Counted from the first letter of the stretch, positions 12,900 to 25,455 are shown. The stretch is DNA of 64,000 nt from Takakia lepidozioides (GCA_030704615.1 CM060731.1:35650001-35714000); one strand, 5' to 3'. Made by a program: numbers and translations. Notes: generated by a model from the sequence alone, not told the origin.

Positions 12900-14560
12900 T
12901 AACTCGTAGTAATTCCGCTAGGTGCTCATGTGCCAAAAATCCGAAAACCAGAGGAACACAAGCCGAGTACCATATACTGTGCAATTCCTCAAACCCTCTG
13001 TACAGCGATAAACCACTGCACCTGCGTCACACCAAGCGGACGAGGCAATTTATTCAACCAACGCCTAAAGTTTGCTCGTCGATACACAACCAAACCCTCG
13101 CTCCACGTACGATCGAATTGTTGAGAACGATGCTTGATGAATCTTCGTCACCAACGTCCAGCCAGAGATGGAATCCTCGCTAATTAAGTTCACCAAACCC
13201 TACGAAAACTGCATACAAAATTCCCCTGTCACTGCAGATCTGCAAGCCTCTGTCTAAACTTTTTATACTCTCTCATGACACGACCTGCCCTGACCACCAA
13301 AACACTTGTTCCTGCTCTTGACCCTCATCTACTCCAACAACGGGACCTTGATGCAACCAGCAACCTTGCCACGCGATCTCTACACTTTATCCGCTCAGAA
13401 TCCCAGCCTAATCTGCGCATTAAACTGCCTCTGCGGGATACCTTTGCATTAAAGCACATCACAGTCCGCCATCCCTCCTCCGCCACACCGATTCTCCACC
13501 ATGCCAACAACCCATACTCATTCTCATTCTACTAGACGACGACATGCTCCATCATCATCCACGTCACTATTCATCCTTTCATTCTTCCATCCCGTCAGCT
13601 TTCCACGGCGGGATGACTATCCCGATGGCACTTCCCGGGCCGGCAATAACTTGTGCCAGCCATCTCTGTCCCATGTGTCATTCCCTTGACACGTGGCATC
13701 AACATTTGGCTGACGTGTTAACCAATGTCCAGGGCCGCGACTCGGGATTACTCGATTATTCGTTATTTAATTACTTATTTCGAGTTATTAAAAAAAAACA
13801 AAAAACAGGGAACCTTTTGCACGCGCGCTGCGGGTAACACAGCCGAAAGGGCCACATCATCCGACCAAACGAGTCTCGCCACGTGCACATAATGCCAGAT
13901 GTTGAAGGATGAATGGGCCCCAGTGTATCTATGTCGACTGATTACTAGTTTTATTTCTTTATTCTTTTTATTCTTTTTAATCTAGGTCAACTGTTATGTC
14001 ACTAGTAAGAAAGTTTTCCAGCAGTCTCTGTTTGTGGAGTCCCTGATTACATATCCTTTGTTACAAGCACAAATTTGCTCTGAACTTATCTCTACTTAGC
14101 CTTTGATGCAGATGTGGACTCAGGTGAGTCCTCCTGAACTGGGCGTGAGGCTGGATTTCAATCAAGCTAAGAGGCCTCAACAGCAAGGGGAAAGGGCAAC
14201 TGGCTAGTCCAAGTAAAAGCATGGACATTTAAGGTACTCCTTGACAAGATTTCAGAGAATGCGAAAAATTGTGACTTCGAGGTTGTGGAAGATATGAAGG
14301 TTTAGGGCTTGCTTCTATAGGTTTATCAATACATTGCTTGCCTTCTGGCCACAGGCCGAGTGATGTGCCAGAAGAAGTGGGGAAAAGGAAAGAGGGACGA
14401 AAGGAGGGGAGAATGCAGTGCCACTGCTACCATGGCTACAGGGGCCTAGTAATTCTGGCCTCCCAGATCAGATGGTCTGAAGGTCTTTATCATAGCAATA
14501 ATGTGAGGGGAGTATCCAAGACAGGAGCAACATCTCACCGAAAATATGTCCAATTTCATT
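12900..14560. other. Intergenic, no gene recognised
   Basis: The first few hundred bases are likely the HRD1 promoter and leader (minus strand). An A-rich stretch follows at 13790-13806. No conserved reading frame was found. Confidence 0.4.
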
Positions 14561-15632
14561 TCACTGCTCAGTTGAGAAATGCAAATTAGGTCGCACCCAA
14601 GACCTAAAATTTGTGCCATTGCTCAAAGCAACCCCCATTGGCACTCCCCTTTTTTGAGGCTGGTGAACCAACATAGTAAAGTCTGAAGCTTCCATCTTCT
14701 AACGCAACAACATGAGGTGCAGCTACTACTCCGTTATCCCAGGCGTGCTCCCCGACTCTGGCACTTAAGATTGGTCCCCCAGGCTGGCCACCCCCCTCTC
14801 TGTCTTTTTCCCAGTTTATACCATCTTTTGAAAATGCTAGACCAATTCCATGGATGCCCTTTGTGTTCACCCCTTCATAGAACATCACATACTGGCTTTC
14901 AATTACTAAGACATGCCTTCGCCCCACCCCCCGCCTTCGTCCCAAGAGCCGGGTTCTCCTTTCTCCAACACCTTCCCTACCTTCTCCCACACAAGACCTT
15001 CACTAGAAACTGCTGCACCTATGGCAGAAATGGGAGGGGAAGTTCGCTCCATAGAACTGTATGTCATTAGCCATTGGCTTGTCATAGAAGGACACTTGAT
15101 AGTGGGATGTGTTCCGCCGTCTACATCTGTTTTGAAGTGGGAGGAATCGCCATCGGCCATGCTATGAACACTTCATCCCACTCCCCTTCGCTTCCCACGA
15201 TCTTGCAAGCCCCGGTCGCATTCGAAATCCTAAGAGATTCTCCTGCTGTACCAAAAATCATCTCCTCCAATGATCCCCCGAAGTAGAACATCCACCATTC
15301 CCTGTTGTGCAATAAGACGTCACTGCAACCCACATGGACAGAATCAAAGGCAGACACACAATCTTCATTGGGATCTAGAATTGCACCCCCAGGTAAGGGT
15401 CCCCTGTGTCTCCTCCATTGAAAACCATCATCAAAAATAGCCAGTCCAATTCGCCCAGTTGATAACAAAGCTGGGTTCACACCAGAGTGCCAAACCTCCT
15501 GGTCACGCCCATAGTAGTACATTCTCCATGGCCCAAAAGTTGAAGTAGGGTCTCTCATAACAATGGGGTGAAACAGACACACAACATCCCACCACTTTTG
15601 ACCTTCATCTCCTGGTCCAAACAGCCTCCCTG
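14561..15632 (-). pseudogene. Five-bladed beta-propeller glycosidase-like protein, frameshifted
   Basis: Read on the minus strand, the protein has repeated propeller signatures: WRMYYYGRD, IGLAIFDDGFQWRRH, WWMFYFGGS, WLMTYSSM, SSEGLVWEKVG, YVMFYEG, IGLAFSKDGINWEKD and SFRLYYVGS, ending MGVALSNGTNFRSW. This S/F-x-DG-x-W and xxYYxG pattern is typical of the GH43/GH32/GH130-like five-bladed superfamily, which in plants includes uncharacterised proteins. The frame changes at least three times: near 15150, in a G run near 14930, and in an A/G run near 14655. Two of the breaks sit in homopolymers, so it may be a pseudogene or an intact gene with sequence errors. The 5' end is not defined; an acceptor-like site lies near 15632. 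Substrate unknown. Confidence 0.65.
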
Positions 15633-15639
15633 CTAACCT

Positions 15640-17500
15640 ACCTTAAGACAAGCATTCACCCGACCTGCCCTCATTAGAGGCGTTCAATCCTGATCTACAA
15701 ACATGCAACTAGTTACTGAATGGATCCCTTGGGGATTATAGGGCAGTGGATTTGGACAAAGTGTCATACTTCTGTTCTGTGGTCGGCCCTTCTCTACCAT
15801 TCTTTCCGCAATGGGAGAGAGCAAACGGCCCTCTCTCTCCACTAAACATGCTGGGTTCAATAATGATGAATCCAATACTTTCAAGTAGCTTTCATGTCAA
15901 ATTTCGTCTCTCTGATTCATTGTCTCCTACCCAAAATTTCATTCAAAATTTCTCTCCCTGCAAGTACAAGTTCGTTTGAGCCTGAGTAACCATCTCCAGC
16001 TGCCAAAACCTAACTTGTAAATGAGATACAACACACCTTTCATCCCCAAACACACTTGAAGTTGAACAGTTGACAATGCCGCGATTACGGCCTCTCGATG
16101 CTCTGCCTTCGAGGCTCCTGCAACTTCTTGGATCCTGGTACAATATTTTGCCAGCCCTTCTACAAATGATGTCCTTCGCACCACTTGCACGCATCGCATT
16201 CCTCCATTGATGTTCATGATGGATCATTGTGAACTGCCTCGGTGAACCCCCACAAGTTTTGGAGTGCAGCAAGCTCGACAAATCCTGCGAGCACAGCACA
16301 TATGGGCGTCTTTCAGAGCTAAATGCAAAGGACTCGTTTCTGGTAAAACTGGTGCTGGTGACCACCAGAAAAATACACATTGCTTTGTGCCACGCAGACG
16401 CCTGCGATTCAATGGCATGATTGTTCATGCCAGTTGTGTTCAGGATGTCTTGTGTGCCTTCATTATCATAACCTCCACCACTGATACTGTCCTGGTTCCC
16501 CTGGTTCTAGTGATCCTGCTTTTCTCAGTCTGGTGGCAGACCCCAGGCCCATTTTGGACAGACAAGGAAGAGGGCGAATTTGTAGTGCTGAAGTAACATC
16601 CAAACACTTTTGTAAGCCTTTTCATGGAAAGCATCCACCTCGGGGTGGTCACGGGGTGGTCTAAGTACTCCAATGGCTTGGGTGCATGACTAGTTGTTGA
16701 ACCCTGTGGCAGAGGCAAGAGAAGGTATCCGTCATTCACTTTGCTGAAAATTCTTGGCTTTGTGGTTTGTTCTCGGAATTGCAGGGAGGCATACCTAACA
16801 GGGAAACGATTGTGCTGAAAATTATGTTCAAGCCTACATCAACTGTCACTGTACATTCTCAGACTTGTGTACCCAAGCTCATGTTGATCATAGAAACCAA
16901 CCTCATCTAACCTTTCGTTGTGTTCAATAAGCTGACCTAATGCATGCGCCTTGATGTAGTTTCCTTTCAGGTACAAGCACACACATGGGCTAAGAGGAAA
17001 ACCAGCTTCATCGTTATGGCTCGACTCAATTTATGCTGCATTCAAGCATTTTTGTTGTTGTTCCTTTTGTCCTTCCTTCAGTAGAGATGGCAAGGGTACT
17101 ACACATAGTATCTCCATGGTTCAAAGCTCCTTGGTGAATAGCTAATAAGCCATTGTGGAAGTGTGAAAGAATTGTTGGACAAAATGACTGAACGAGATGT
17201 AGTTTCATAGAGTGCATTGATGCCAGTATAATAATGTTGGGTACTGGTTAGGAGGCTTTCAAGAGTTATGAGCACATAAGGGACAACCAACTTCATCACA
17301 TCAATGAGTATACAAGCTGCATATTCTAATCTGCCCCACCACAACTTTTGAGAAACTAATCTCTTTCAAAGTATACGCGTGCACCAAGCACATGGCTCAT
17401 GGCAGCCCAACAAGGAAAGGGAAAAAAGAAGCCATACAAGTCTCCCGGTTTCTTGCACTCCGATGGAATTGGAACATGTTCTAAAACAAAAGAAAAGCTT
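15640..17500. other. No gene recognised with confidence
   Basis: May contain 5' exons of the propeller gene. A minus-strand open stretch at 15939-16217 contains a helical segment (VRRTSFVEGLAKYC), but I could not link it in phase or match a family. Confidence 0.3.
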
Positions 17501-17502
17501 GT

Positions 17503-18792
17503 CTAGACTTTTGCACCAAAACTAAGACCGCCAACCAAACCATTAAAGTGAGGGTGTCGCTCGGCCCTCATTTGTAGATCAAGTGGAAATCCAGTGGAGG
17601 TCCATGTGTGTTGCTTCATGTCATATATCACAACTACGTCATGGGGACAGCTCCATATGAATAAGAGATTGTCATGGCTCACCACTTGCAAAGACTCCCT
17701 GTAGTACGGCCTAATTTCTGTAATCTCATCAGTCCTTGCAATCTCCAGCCACTCTGCACCCGTTGTAGAACCTTTGAACTCCCACACACAAACTGTTGTC
17801 AGTGTTGGTAAGAGGTGAATTTGATCGCGAGGCGGCCCAACCATCAACAGGCCCCCCTCACTCTCTACAAGTCGACACCAACCACCTCTACCAAGGTCAG
17901 GCATCCGTACAGCAACTTTAGTCCACACACGGCTGCCAATGTCACAAGCCATCAAAATGTATTCTACTCTAATACATAGAACAAGTCTATAAAATAGAGC
18001 AAAGAGAGTAGGACCACATATCACACTTCCTGAACAACCCGGATAGGTTATTGAGGACATGTTTCCAGTCTCGGTCCAACACTCGCAAGTTGAGTCATAG
18101 ATGTGCGTTCTCCAACGTCCTTTGTCGTCGTTGCATGACATCACAAGGACCTTGTAGGTGTTACTGCATCTATCCACAATCATATTTACTCTTTCCTCAA
18201 TCCAATTTATTCTTTCCACGGTGAAATGTGTTGAATCCTGAGGCCGGGCAGGCAATTGTCTGGAACTGTTCAACAGAGGATTGTACACAATGCTTGATAT
18301 GTCACCGTCGTCGCTGTCCTCTGTTATGCAAAATAAGCCTCCATCTGCAGCATCAACTCTGAATAAGTGAAGTAGCGAATTATCCTCGGGGAGTGGGAGT
18401 TTGAGGCCGATCATGTGCCACCGTCGAGTTGTGGGCGCATACGACGTAAGAACATCTCCTGAAAACAAGAGATAGGAGTCTTGGTGAAGAGGGAGCTGCT
18501 GACAGAGTTGTTGGAAAGAAGCAGTGGATGGGAGGGAGTTCCACAACTTGCACACTGACTTAAAGCGGACGAGACTTGGATACGGCAAACAGGCCGACAC
18601 TACCATCACTAACTCCAAAGGGAGCCTGCTCCAAATCTCCTCCTCCATCTTGCCCACCCACAAAACCTCTCTAATGTGTTCTTGTGATCCTAACACGGAG
18701 CTTGGGAAAAGAGACATGTAGGGCCTTCTTTGCTCGCCATCCACTGCCCTTTTACTATTTCCAGCCTGCTTTGTGTTTCGTGGTCTGTACAT
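17503..18792 (-). CDS. F-box protein of the plant kelch/propeller-like group, single exon
   Basis: One uninterrupted minus-strand frame of 429 codons. The F-box begins EEEIWSRLPLELVMVVSACL and continues FKSVCKLWNSL, a good match to the SKP1-binding F-box. The ATG at 18648 lies directly before it and gives about 381 residues; the upstream ATG at 18792 would add a basic 48-residue extension and is less likely. The remaining 320 residues alternate short hydrophobic strands with W/Y motifs and end with a propeller blade (LLFIWSCPHDVVVIYDMKQ), as in many plant F-box/kelch proteins. It probably recruits an unknown substrate to an SCF ubiquitin ligase. It differs from the five-exon F-box gene at 4.7-7.8 kb in lacking introns. 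Confidence 0.87.
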   Translation of the reverse strand: MYRPRNTKQAGNSKRAVDGEQRRPYMSLFPSSVLGSQEHIREVLWVGKMEEEIWSRLPLELVMVVSACLPYPSLVRFKSVCKLWNSLPSTASFQQLCQQLPLHQDSYLLFSGDVLTSYAPTTRRWHMIGLKLPLPEDNSLLHLFRVDAADGGLFCITEDSDDGDISSIVYNPLLNSSRQLPARPQDSTHFTVERINWIEERVNMIVDRCSNTYKVLVMSCNDDKGRWRTHIYDSTCECWTETGNMSSITYPGCSGSVICGPTLFALFYRLVLCIRVEYILMACDIGSRVWTKVAVRMPDLGRGGWCRLVESEGGLLMVGPPRDQIHLLPTLTTVCVWEFKGSTTGAEWLEIARTDEITEIRPYYRESLQVVSHDNLLFIWSCPHDVVVIYDMKQHTWTSTGFPLDLQMRAERHPHFNGLVGGLSFGAKV

Positions 18793-19504
18793 AGAAACCC
18801 TAAAAATCCTTGAAAAATCCTTCCATGTGCGGGAAGTCGGGGAGGGAGATGGCAGAGTGCAAGCTGGATACCTACGCCACTCTTGTGATTCCTCCTTTCT
18901 TGGTCGGTATTCAACAGTATCAAGGGATGGAAAAGGGGCTGGTCATGTTGCAGACACATTTCGTTTCCAGTGTTGGTTGCAGTCCACAAGGCGCTGCCAG
19001 CGCAGGCACGGGAAAGCCTAGTAACACGAACTCTCCATCCAGAGCCGCCTACAACTACTCGGGTTCAAAGCATGTGTCCTTTGTCTGCCTGTGGCACTGG
19101 TGGTATTCTCCCCACTATAACTGAATTCAAGCCTAGAAAAGTTGAGTTCAAAGAGGGATTGTGCACACTGAGGACCTTGAGCAAAGATACCGGCGCAGAC
19201 AAGCAGAAGCAAATAGTGCAGCTCCTCTGTTGCTCTGATTGATGCCACAGCTGAGGAGGTACCATGAGCTTTACTTGCTTGATTTATGTGCAATGTAATG
19301 GATAACCTGCACACTTACTTCAGTGGGCGCCAGAACAAACAGGATATGAGACCCACATTTTCACCAGCACAGTTTTTCCACCTCCACTGGTTAGTTTTCA
19401 GCTTAGATATAACTTATGTTACTATAAACTCAACTATTACAGCACTGATAGAACAGGGTGAAGAATAAAGGTAGATAGGAACCCGAGAGGGAAAATGGGC
19501 TCGG

Positions 19505-19570
19505 CATATTGCAGTAAATGTGAGTGGTGGCATTCATCATATTGCAGTAAATGTGAGTGGTGGCATTCAT
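19505..19570. repeat. 33-bp tandem duplication
   Basis: A unit beginning CATATTGCAGTAAATGTGAG and ending GGCATTCAT occurs twice back to back just upstream of the LINE fragment. Boundaries are approximate to a few bases. Confidence 0.75.
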
Positions 19571-19604
19571 CGACAGAGGAGAGGGAGGAAGTGATCTCAA
19601 GTGG

Positions 19605-19840
19605 CAGTGGGGTAGCCAAGAGATTCCGCTCCTCCCTTCCTACACATACCTGGGCGTTGAGTTTTCCTCCAACTGGGATGCACATATTCAGAAAGTTGTT
19701 CAAACAGGCAAGGGCAAAGCGCTGGGTCTCACTAAATTTTTCCACTGCAGAGGGATCAACTCTGAGGTCGAGAAAACCTTGCTTTGTCGCGTTATTAAAC
19801 CTGCCTTGGAGTACGCAAACAGGGTGGTTGGGAAAAACCA
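19605..19840 (+). mobile_element. LINE (non-LTR retrotransposon) fragment, reverse-transcriptase 3' region
   Basis: Reads YLGVEFSSNWDAHIQKV and then a Cys/His-containing helix ending LCRVIKPALEYA. This is the YLG..F segment typical of the region after the reverse-transcriptase core of plant and animal LINEs. The same element is present at 63.55-64.0 kb with high nucleotide similarity and a longer reading frame. This copy is truncated on both sides and diverges after LEYA. Its flanks do not show an obvious poly-A tail or target duplication. Confidence 0.7.
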
Positions 19841-20904
19841 CATCTAGTACACTGACAGAAGATTGCCGTGCAAAAGAAAACGATGACCAAGTGGTCACTT
19901 GACCGACCACCACATAGGACGCTTGGAAGAAGAAGCTCCTTGGAAGAAGACAAAAGAACACCACTGACATATACAAGAATTTGAACAGCAATATGGAAAC
20001 GTGAAACTCCAACTAACGCCCCAGCAATTCGATTTCTTCGTGCTCTGTCTCTCTTCTCTTCTCTTTCTATTGCACTAAGTCAGCCTTGCTTGAAATTTAT
20101 ATTTTGCCCAAAACTTGTACATGGTGGAATTTCTCAGCTTTGCAAAAGGCCTTGCTCCGTGCTCCATGCTCCTACAGTCAACCTTACAGAGGAAGATAGT
20201 TTTCTGGATACTACAGTGGACTGACAGTGTGCTAGAGCGATGGAAGAGTGCGATCATATTTGGACGTGTGTCCACACTTCTAAAAAAGTCTATCAAGGTC
20301 TGAAAGCCACGGACCCAAGGCCTTCGACTCTTCATGCTTTACCGTGTAAATGTTTGAAGCGATGAGAGGGACAAAGGGGATAGCAAGAGACAGGGCAAAG
20401 GAGCTGTACTTGGTCAAATTCCATGACTCCGTGCTTTTACTTGGACTAGCCAGTTGCCCTTTCCCCTTGCTGTTGAGGCCTCATAGTTTGAACTCCAGCC
20501 TCACACTCGGGCTCCCTGAGTCCGTCCATCGTCATCAAAGGCTACAGAAGTTCAGAGTGAAGTTGTGCCAAGCATCTTCGAAGAAGAAGATCAATCCATG
20601 AGGAGATTTCACTCATATCCTATTATTTGCCCAAGTTGGTTGTTTTTCCATCACCTCCACATAAATCATCCCCATGATTCGCTATCTCGCGCAGACTGCT
20701 TGAAGCTGCTGTTGACATCTTACAAACGTCACATAGTAGGGAGAGTTTAGGGGTGTAACACTCTTCTTGAATTCGAATGTACTCTCAGTACCTGATCTTT
20801 GATGCACCCATCTTGGTCTTGTGGTTCAGCCATGACCTTAATTGTGGCAACTGGCAATCAAAAGCTTGGACAGTATTGTGCAGTGGACATTTGTCCAACT
20901 CGTA

Positions 20905-23010
20905 TTATTTCTTAGACAATGCTTTCCCCACCTGTTTCACTTTTGGTGGACAATTGCCGACTTTCATATTAGCAGCAATAGCTGGGAGCCACTCCTCTCC
21001 ACGCTCCTCCTTCAAGCGAGCTACTCTATCTTCCTCTTTCTTGGCTGCCTGTTCATCTTCAGCGGCAGCTGCTTGGGCTGCTGCTTGGGCTTTTTCCCTT
21101 GCTCGCTCTGCCCCTGCTCTTACAGTTTCTCCTGTAACAGCTGCTGCCAGTAGCCCAGCCTGATGCTGTGATATCAAACAGTAACACCATAAGCCCTTAG
21201 TGCAAGTTTAAAACAATAGTTTAGGAGTTGAGGGTTAGTCAAGATGCTGAAGTACAACCAAGCACCATATTGTGACCACTTTAAGTAAGGTCACAAAATC
21301 AACCTTCTATAAATTCCCCTCTTCCAGTAGACAGCTTTCCACTCGTCACAAAACTCTCAAGAACAGGCCATCAAAGACAAACGAGGAGCAGGAGTACCTC
21401 AATGGAATCCTCATCACAGATGCCATTTTTATTCACTATCCGCTTCCGTTTTGGAGTTTGCTCTACAAAAAAAAATTGCCCCTGGTGAATCCATCATAGT
21501 CAAAGGAGAACATAAATTGCCTTAATCAAAGGAACCAACAATTTTGGAGTTGCAAGTATTAGTAGAAACCCCAGCTGCATTAATCAGGAAATATGTGGCA
21601 TGATCATTTTCAGAACTAGCTTGTTTAGACCAGATCCACAGGATTGACCACCTTGTACAAACAATGTCCAGATATAAAAAACATGTAACAACATCCAGCT
21701 TGTGAGATGAAGGGATTCCCTTTGCCACCTCAGGAATGCATTTAGGAGCAGGGAAGCAATCAAGAGAAATAAAAGTTGCGCAAAACCTCCTCAATACTTG
21801 TTGGCAGCCACGGACAGATAGCCAGGAAGCACGGGCATGCTGAAGACACACTACGTTGGTTGTCATCTGCGTATAGATGGATTTGGCAGTGTTCTGTTGG
21901 GTTAGAAGACTTTGCAGCGATTCTACTGAGTAGGTGAGTCAGGTATGGCCAACTAAATGATGCCTCTACACAGTGTACACCAACCATACATGTCCCAGCA
22001 CAGATAGCAGCATACCTGTACTTCTTATCGAAATGCCAGGAGGTGCCCTCTTGAAAAGACAAATTCCCATGTCACTCCCACCATCATCAACATGACTTCC
22101 ATGGCATAGCACAGGCTCCCCCATCGTTGCAGATCCATCATCAAAGCTGGCACCTACAGTCTTGTCTAGATGCTTGTATAGAAGGTCTTGCAGCTGCATG
22201 CCATGAGGTGATTTTCATAAATACAACGAAGTTGACATGGTAAAATGCACTTGTGACAACTGGCCCCACATTGTTCCAAGAGCATAGGGCAATTGAGTGA
22301 TGTCTAAGACTACTTCCACATTCAACTCTTTTCCATATCGTACATCTCATACTTTACCGGCAACGGCCATTAACACCTGCATTCAGTCATCCGGATAGCT
22401 ACAACAAACAAAGTGAGGACAAGCAGGAGTAACGCCAAAGCCAAAGGACTTTATGTTTAACGCCACAATAGGATGTCTAAAGGAACGCCCAGCGCCCATG
22501 TTCCAAGCAAGTATTTTTAGTTTGCATAGTACAATAGCTTGCAGCTCGAACAAAAGTATTCTTGCAACAGCTTCATTTGCAGTACGCCATCACTAGTCAC
22601 AATCTCTCCACAAACTCTTCGGTGTGGTTGACCTCTAGGGCTACCCAAAGCAATACTAACCGCACCTGGACCAGATAATCTACTGGTAAACGTCTGACAG
22701 AATTGGACTAAACTCATATCAAGCACAGAGACCACCTTGCCTGCAGCGATTCGAAACAAACCAATGAGGATTTAACCCCTACCCGAGTTTGGTACAACTT
22801 CAACCCGCCAGATGTATCCTCACTGTCTTCTTTCTCTGCGTTTGGGCGTCTTCTCCCGGCAGAGTTAGAAAGTCTGCCAGAGCGATTAGATAATTTGACA
22901 GAAGCATTTTGAACTAGAGCCACAGAGTGGATAACCACACTGCGCAATGCAGCCTGTGTGGCTGCCTCGTCCTCGTCCTCCGAAGAACTGCAGCTACCAT
23001 CCAAAGCCAT
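20905..23010 (-). CDS. Conserved plant protein of unknown function, four exons
   Basis: Exons (minus) 23010-22783, 22193-22016, 21462-21398 and 21165-20905 join in phase with canonical borders into 244 codons including the stop. The N-terminus is acidic (SCSSSEDEDEA). A conserved-looking core reads KLYQTRLQDLLYKHLDKTV, then GICLFKRAPPGI; the tiny third exon gives a basic nuclear-localisation-like run (TPKRKR). The last exon encodes an Ala/Glu/Lys-rich helix (probable coiled coil) ending RLKEERGEEWLPAIAANM. I recall similar short plant proteins with this order of motifs but no characterised function. The nuclear-signal-like exon suggests a nuclear or nucleolar site (inference). Intron 1 is about 590 bp and intron 3 about 230 bp. 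Confidence 0.78.
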
Positions 23011-23435
23011 ATCGCTCCACTGCGCCTTCTCTAATTAGGGTTTAGCAGCAACCTCATTTCCCATTCTGCTGTGGCTCCCCTCTTTAACAATTTTTAACAC
23101 AAAGTCAAGAAACAAAAAAAAAAGTCTGAAAGTGGGAGACTAGTTTTACTAGTGTAGAGCAGGTATAGGTTGTCATTGTACCATGTCATCATCATCAGCC
23201 ACGTCATCATTGTCATATTTCTAAGCTGCCCGTAAAACAAATTAAATATGAAAATCATTTTTGTCAAATCTGCTCTAATAATTTTTTCCTTTCTTCTATT
23301 TTTCTTTCTTTTCTGCACATATTCAATATAAATGTCACTAAGCTCTTCTAAATACTAATTATGATAAAATCACCAAAGTTTGCCCAGTTTTTGAAACCCT
23401 TACTGTAAAATTCAAGCTGTTGGTTTTGTGGTGAG

Positions 23436-24200
23436 CACGTTCTAAATTACTAACCTATATGTATTATCAAAATAATAATGGTATGATGATCTCGGGTGTC
23501 CCGCATTCCATGGATGTGTACCATGCCTTATGGCATATTCACTGGGGTTTCAATAAAATGTTAAATGACCGATGCCTTTTTCTTTTTCTTTTTTAAATGG
23601 TACTCTATACATTAAGTTTGGTAGTTTGTTGGCTCTTCTTTATTCTAAAGAGGAGACTATGCATCAGTGTCAAAAATGGCTAAGTCCCTGTTGTGCCTTT
23701 CCCAGGTGTCACCTCCTCTCCTTCGCTCAAAACTACTTCCATGATGTGCCTTCTCCAGATAACACCTCCCTCCGGTAACATTTTTGTTTTTGAACAACTT
23801 ATGAAAAATAAATGGATGAATTTTCAAGTCTAGTATGGATGAAAGTGGATCCCACTGCAAAACCAAAAGCTAAGGCTAGTCGCGTATGGCTCCTCTTTGT
23901 AGCACGTTCTAAATTACTAATATATTACATAGTATATATATGTATCATAAATATAATAATGGTACTCTATACATTAAGTTTGGTGGTATGTTGGTCCTTT
24001 TTAGAAGAGACTACGCATGTCAAATCAAAAATCGGTAAGCCCATGTTGTGCCTTCCCCAGACATTACCTCCTCTCCTTTGCTACCTAATATGCTTCTCAA
24101 GGTATACCTCCCTCAGATATACCATCTTTCTTATTGAACAATTTATTTAAAGTTAATGGATGAATTTTTAGGTTTATTATGGATGAAAGTAGATTTCACT
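23436..24200. repeat. Two diverged copies of a direct repeat
   Basis: Copy 1 runs about 23436-23856 and copy 2 about 23899-24200. Both contain AGCACGTTCTAAATTACTAA, then TGGTACTCTATACATTAAGT, then a pyrimidine-rich stretch ending near TATGGATGAAAGT. Copy 1 has about 100 extra bases between the first two blocks. Similarity is clear but well below identity. Confidence 0.75.
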
Positions 24201-24231
24201 ATTCGCATAGAGGAGCCATACGCGTCTAGCC
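23874..24231. mobile_element. MITE-like inverted repeat element
   Basis: A 23-bp terminal inverted repeat begins GGCTAGTCGCGTATGGC (23874-23896); its complement with one mismatch is at 24209-24231. The 358-bp interior encodes nothing and includes copy 2 of the direct repeat. I found no convincing target-site duplication, so the superfamily is unassigned. Confidence 0.6.
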
Positions 24232-24608
24232 GTTTGTTATGTTTCGTTTTGTTTGTAGCATCGTTGAGATCTCCAAAGCGCAAAGCCTCCGCCAAGGATC
24301 TTGATACCGCTGGAAAGCCCTCATATGAATAGGAGTGTATCGTGGCAATTTCATGATTTTGGACCCGAGGTGTGGGATCTGATATTGAATTTGAAGTCTT
24401 TTTTGTCGTTGGAAATTCATGAAAAATAGCAAATTGGTTGAAATTGTGCCTCTATCTCAGTGTTTTTATTTCAGCTGGAATTTCGCACTTTTTCGACCTC
24501 AAAAAGTAAAATGGAATATTCTGTCTTAAATTCCCTGTTTTCTCATGGATGAAATCGCCAAACTTCTCCAAATAAAATATAAATCTTGGGTGAATTCGCC
24601 AAATATGG

Positions 24609-25102
24609 ATGATATACATGGATGAAAGTACAGAGGAGGATGATTCTAGTTCTCCATTACTTCATGCAGGTTTCTTAACAGACAACAATAAGTCTTATTG
24701 GAACATGACATGTGATGAGAGGGAAAAGGTGCATCATTGGCCAAGGCAATTCAATCGAGAATTCTTTGATGTTATCAAAGGCTTCCAAGGTGAACGACCA
24801 ATAGACACTCCGCTTCACCTTCGGGATCTTCAAGCAGATGGTGATGGTGTTTATATGCAACATCACTCAATGCAAGCTGTTGAGACAGGAGAACACATAC
24901 CTACAACTTCTTTAAATTCATTGTCAAGTGAACACATGCAAGCCTTACATGAGGCAATATTTAGAGGGTGAGCATCTCCCTAGAATCAAAGACCTACTTC
25001 GTAAATCTGGGCTCATTCAACGCCATGAAAGTATTCCTCCAGTTGTTGACCTTGACGACTATTCTAAGGACGCATATGCTTCGAGCCAAGTTCCATGGAC
25101 AC
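24609..25102 (+). pseudogene. 5' part of an unidentified open reading frame, interrupted near 25.1 kb
   Basis: The first stretch (24609-24971) is open for 120 codons: acidic start, then HHWPRQFNREFFDVIKGFQG and a Ser/His-rich part. A frame change near 24960 continues as LPRIKDLLRKSGLIQR and VVDLDDYSKDAYASSQVPW. Coding character stops at the Trp codon at about 25100, where G/C-rich repeat sequence begins. A similarly open stretch resumes at about 45040 with PWVMARLIALPVNDITS. I propose that an insertion split one frame here. The protein family is not recognised; it may itself be transposon-derived. Confidence 0.4.
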
Positions 25103-25455
25103 TCCTAATCGCCCCCCCAAGCAAGCGCCCCCAGGAGGGAATCGCCCCTGAAAAATGAGAGGGGGAGGTTCTATGGACACCTTTCCATTCATCCCTCTAG
25201 AAAACTGGGGATTGCTAAACCGTGAGCAGATTCCATGAGCAGAAAATTCCGTGAGCAGAATTATGCTCACGGATCTGCATGTGCTCACCTATAACCGCGG
25301 ACACCTATTCGGCCTAGAGGACCTATTACTGCGGGTTCTGTCAAGTATATCATGCATATGTCATTCATCGTTATGGATGAACGATGGATGAATGGGGGAT
25401 GAAAGGATGTTCGACGAATGATACATGGATGAATGTAGTTTCTAAATGAATGCAA
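25100..25455 (+). repeat. Left terminal module of a putative large element
   Basis: Three blocks follow in order. A CGCCCCC-rich stretch is at 25110-25150. Repeated GTGAGCAGA-type units are at 25219-25290, including an inverted unit. Repeated ATGGATGAA-type units are at 25370-25440. The same order recurs at 40.29-41.31 kb, and an inverted counterpart (TTCATCC repeats, then GTGAGCG units) lies at 44.47-45.03 kb. Each sits just beyond a methylase-like gene end or a palindrome cluster. Confidence 0.5.
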
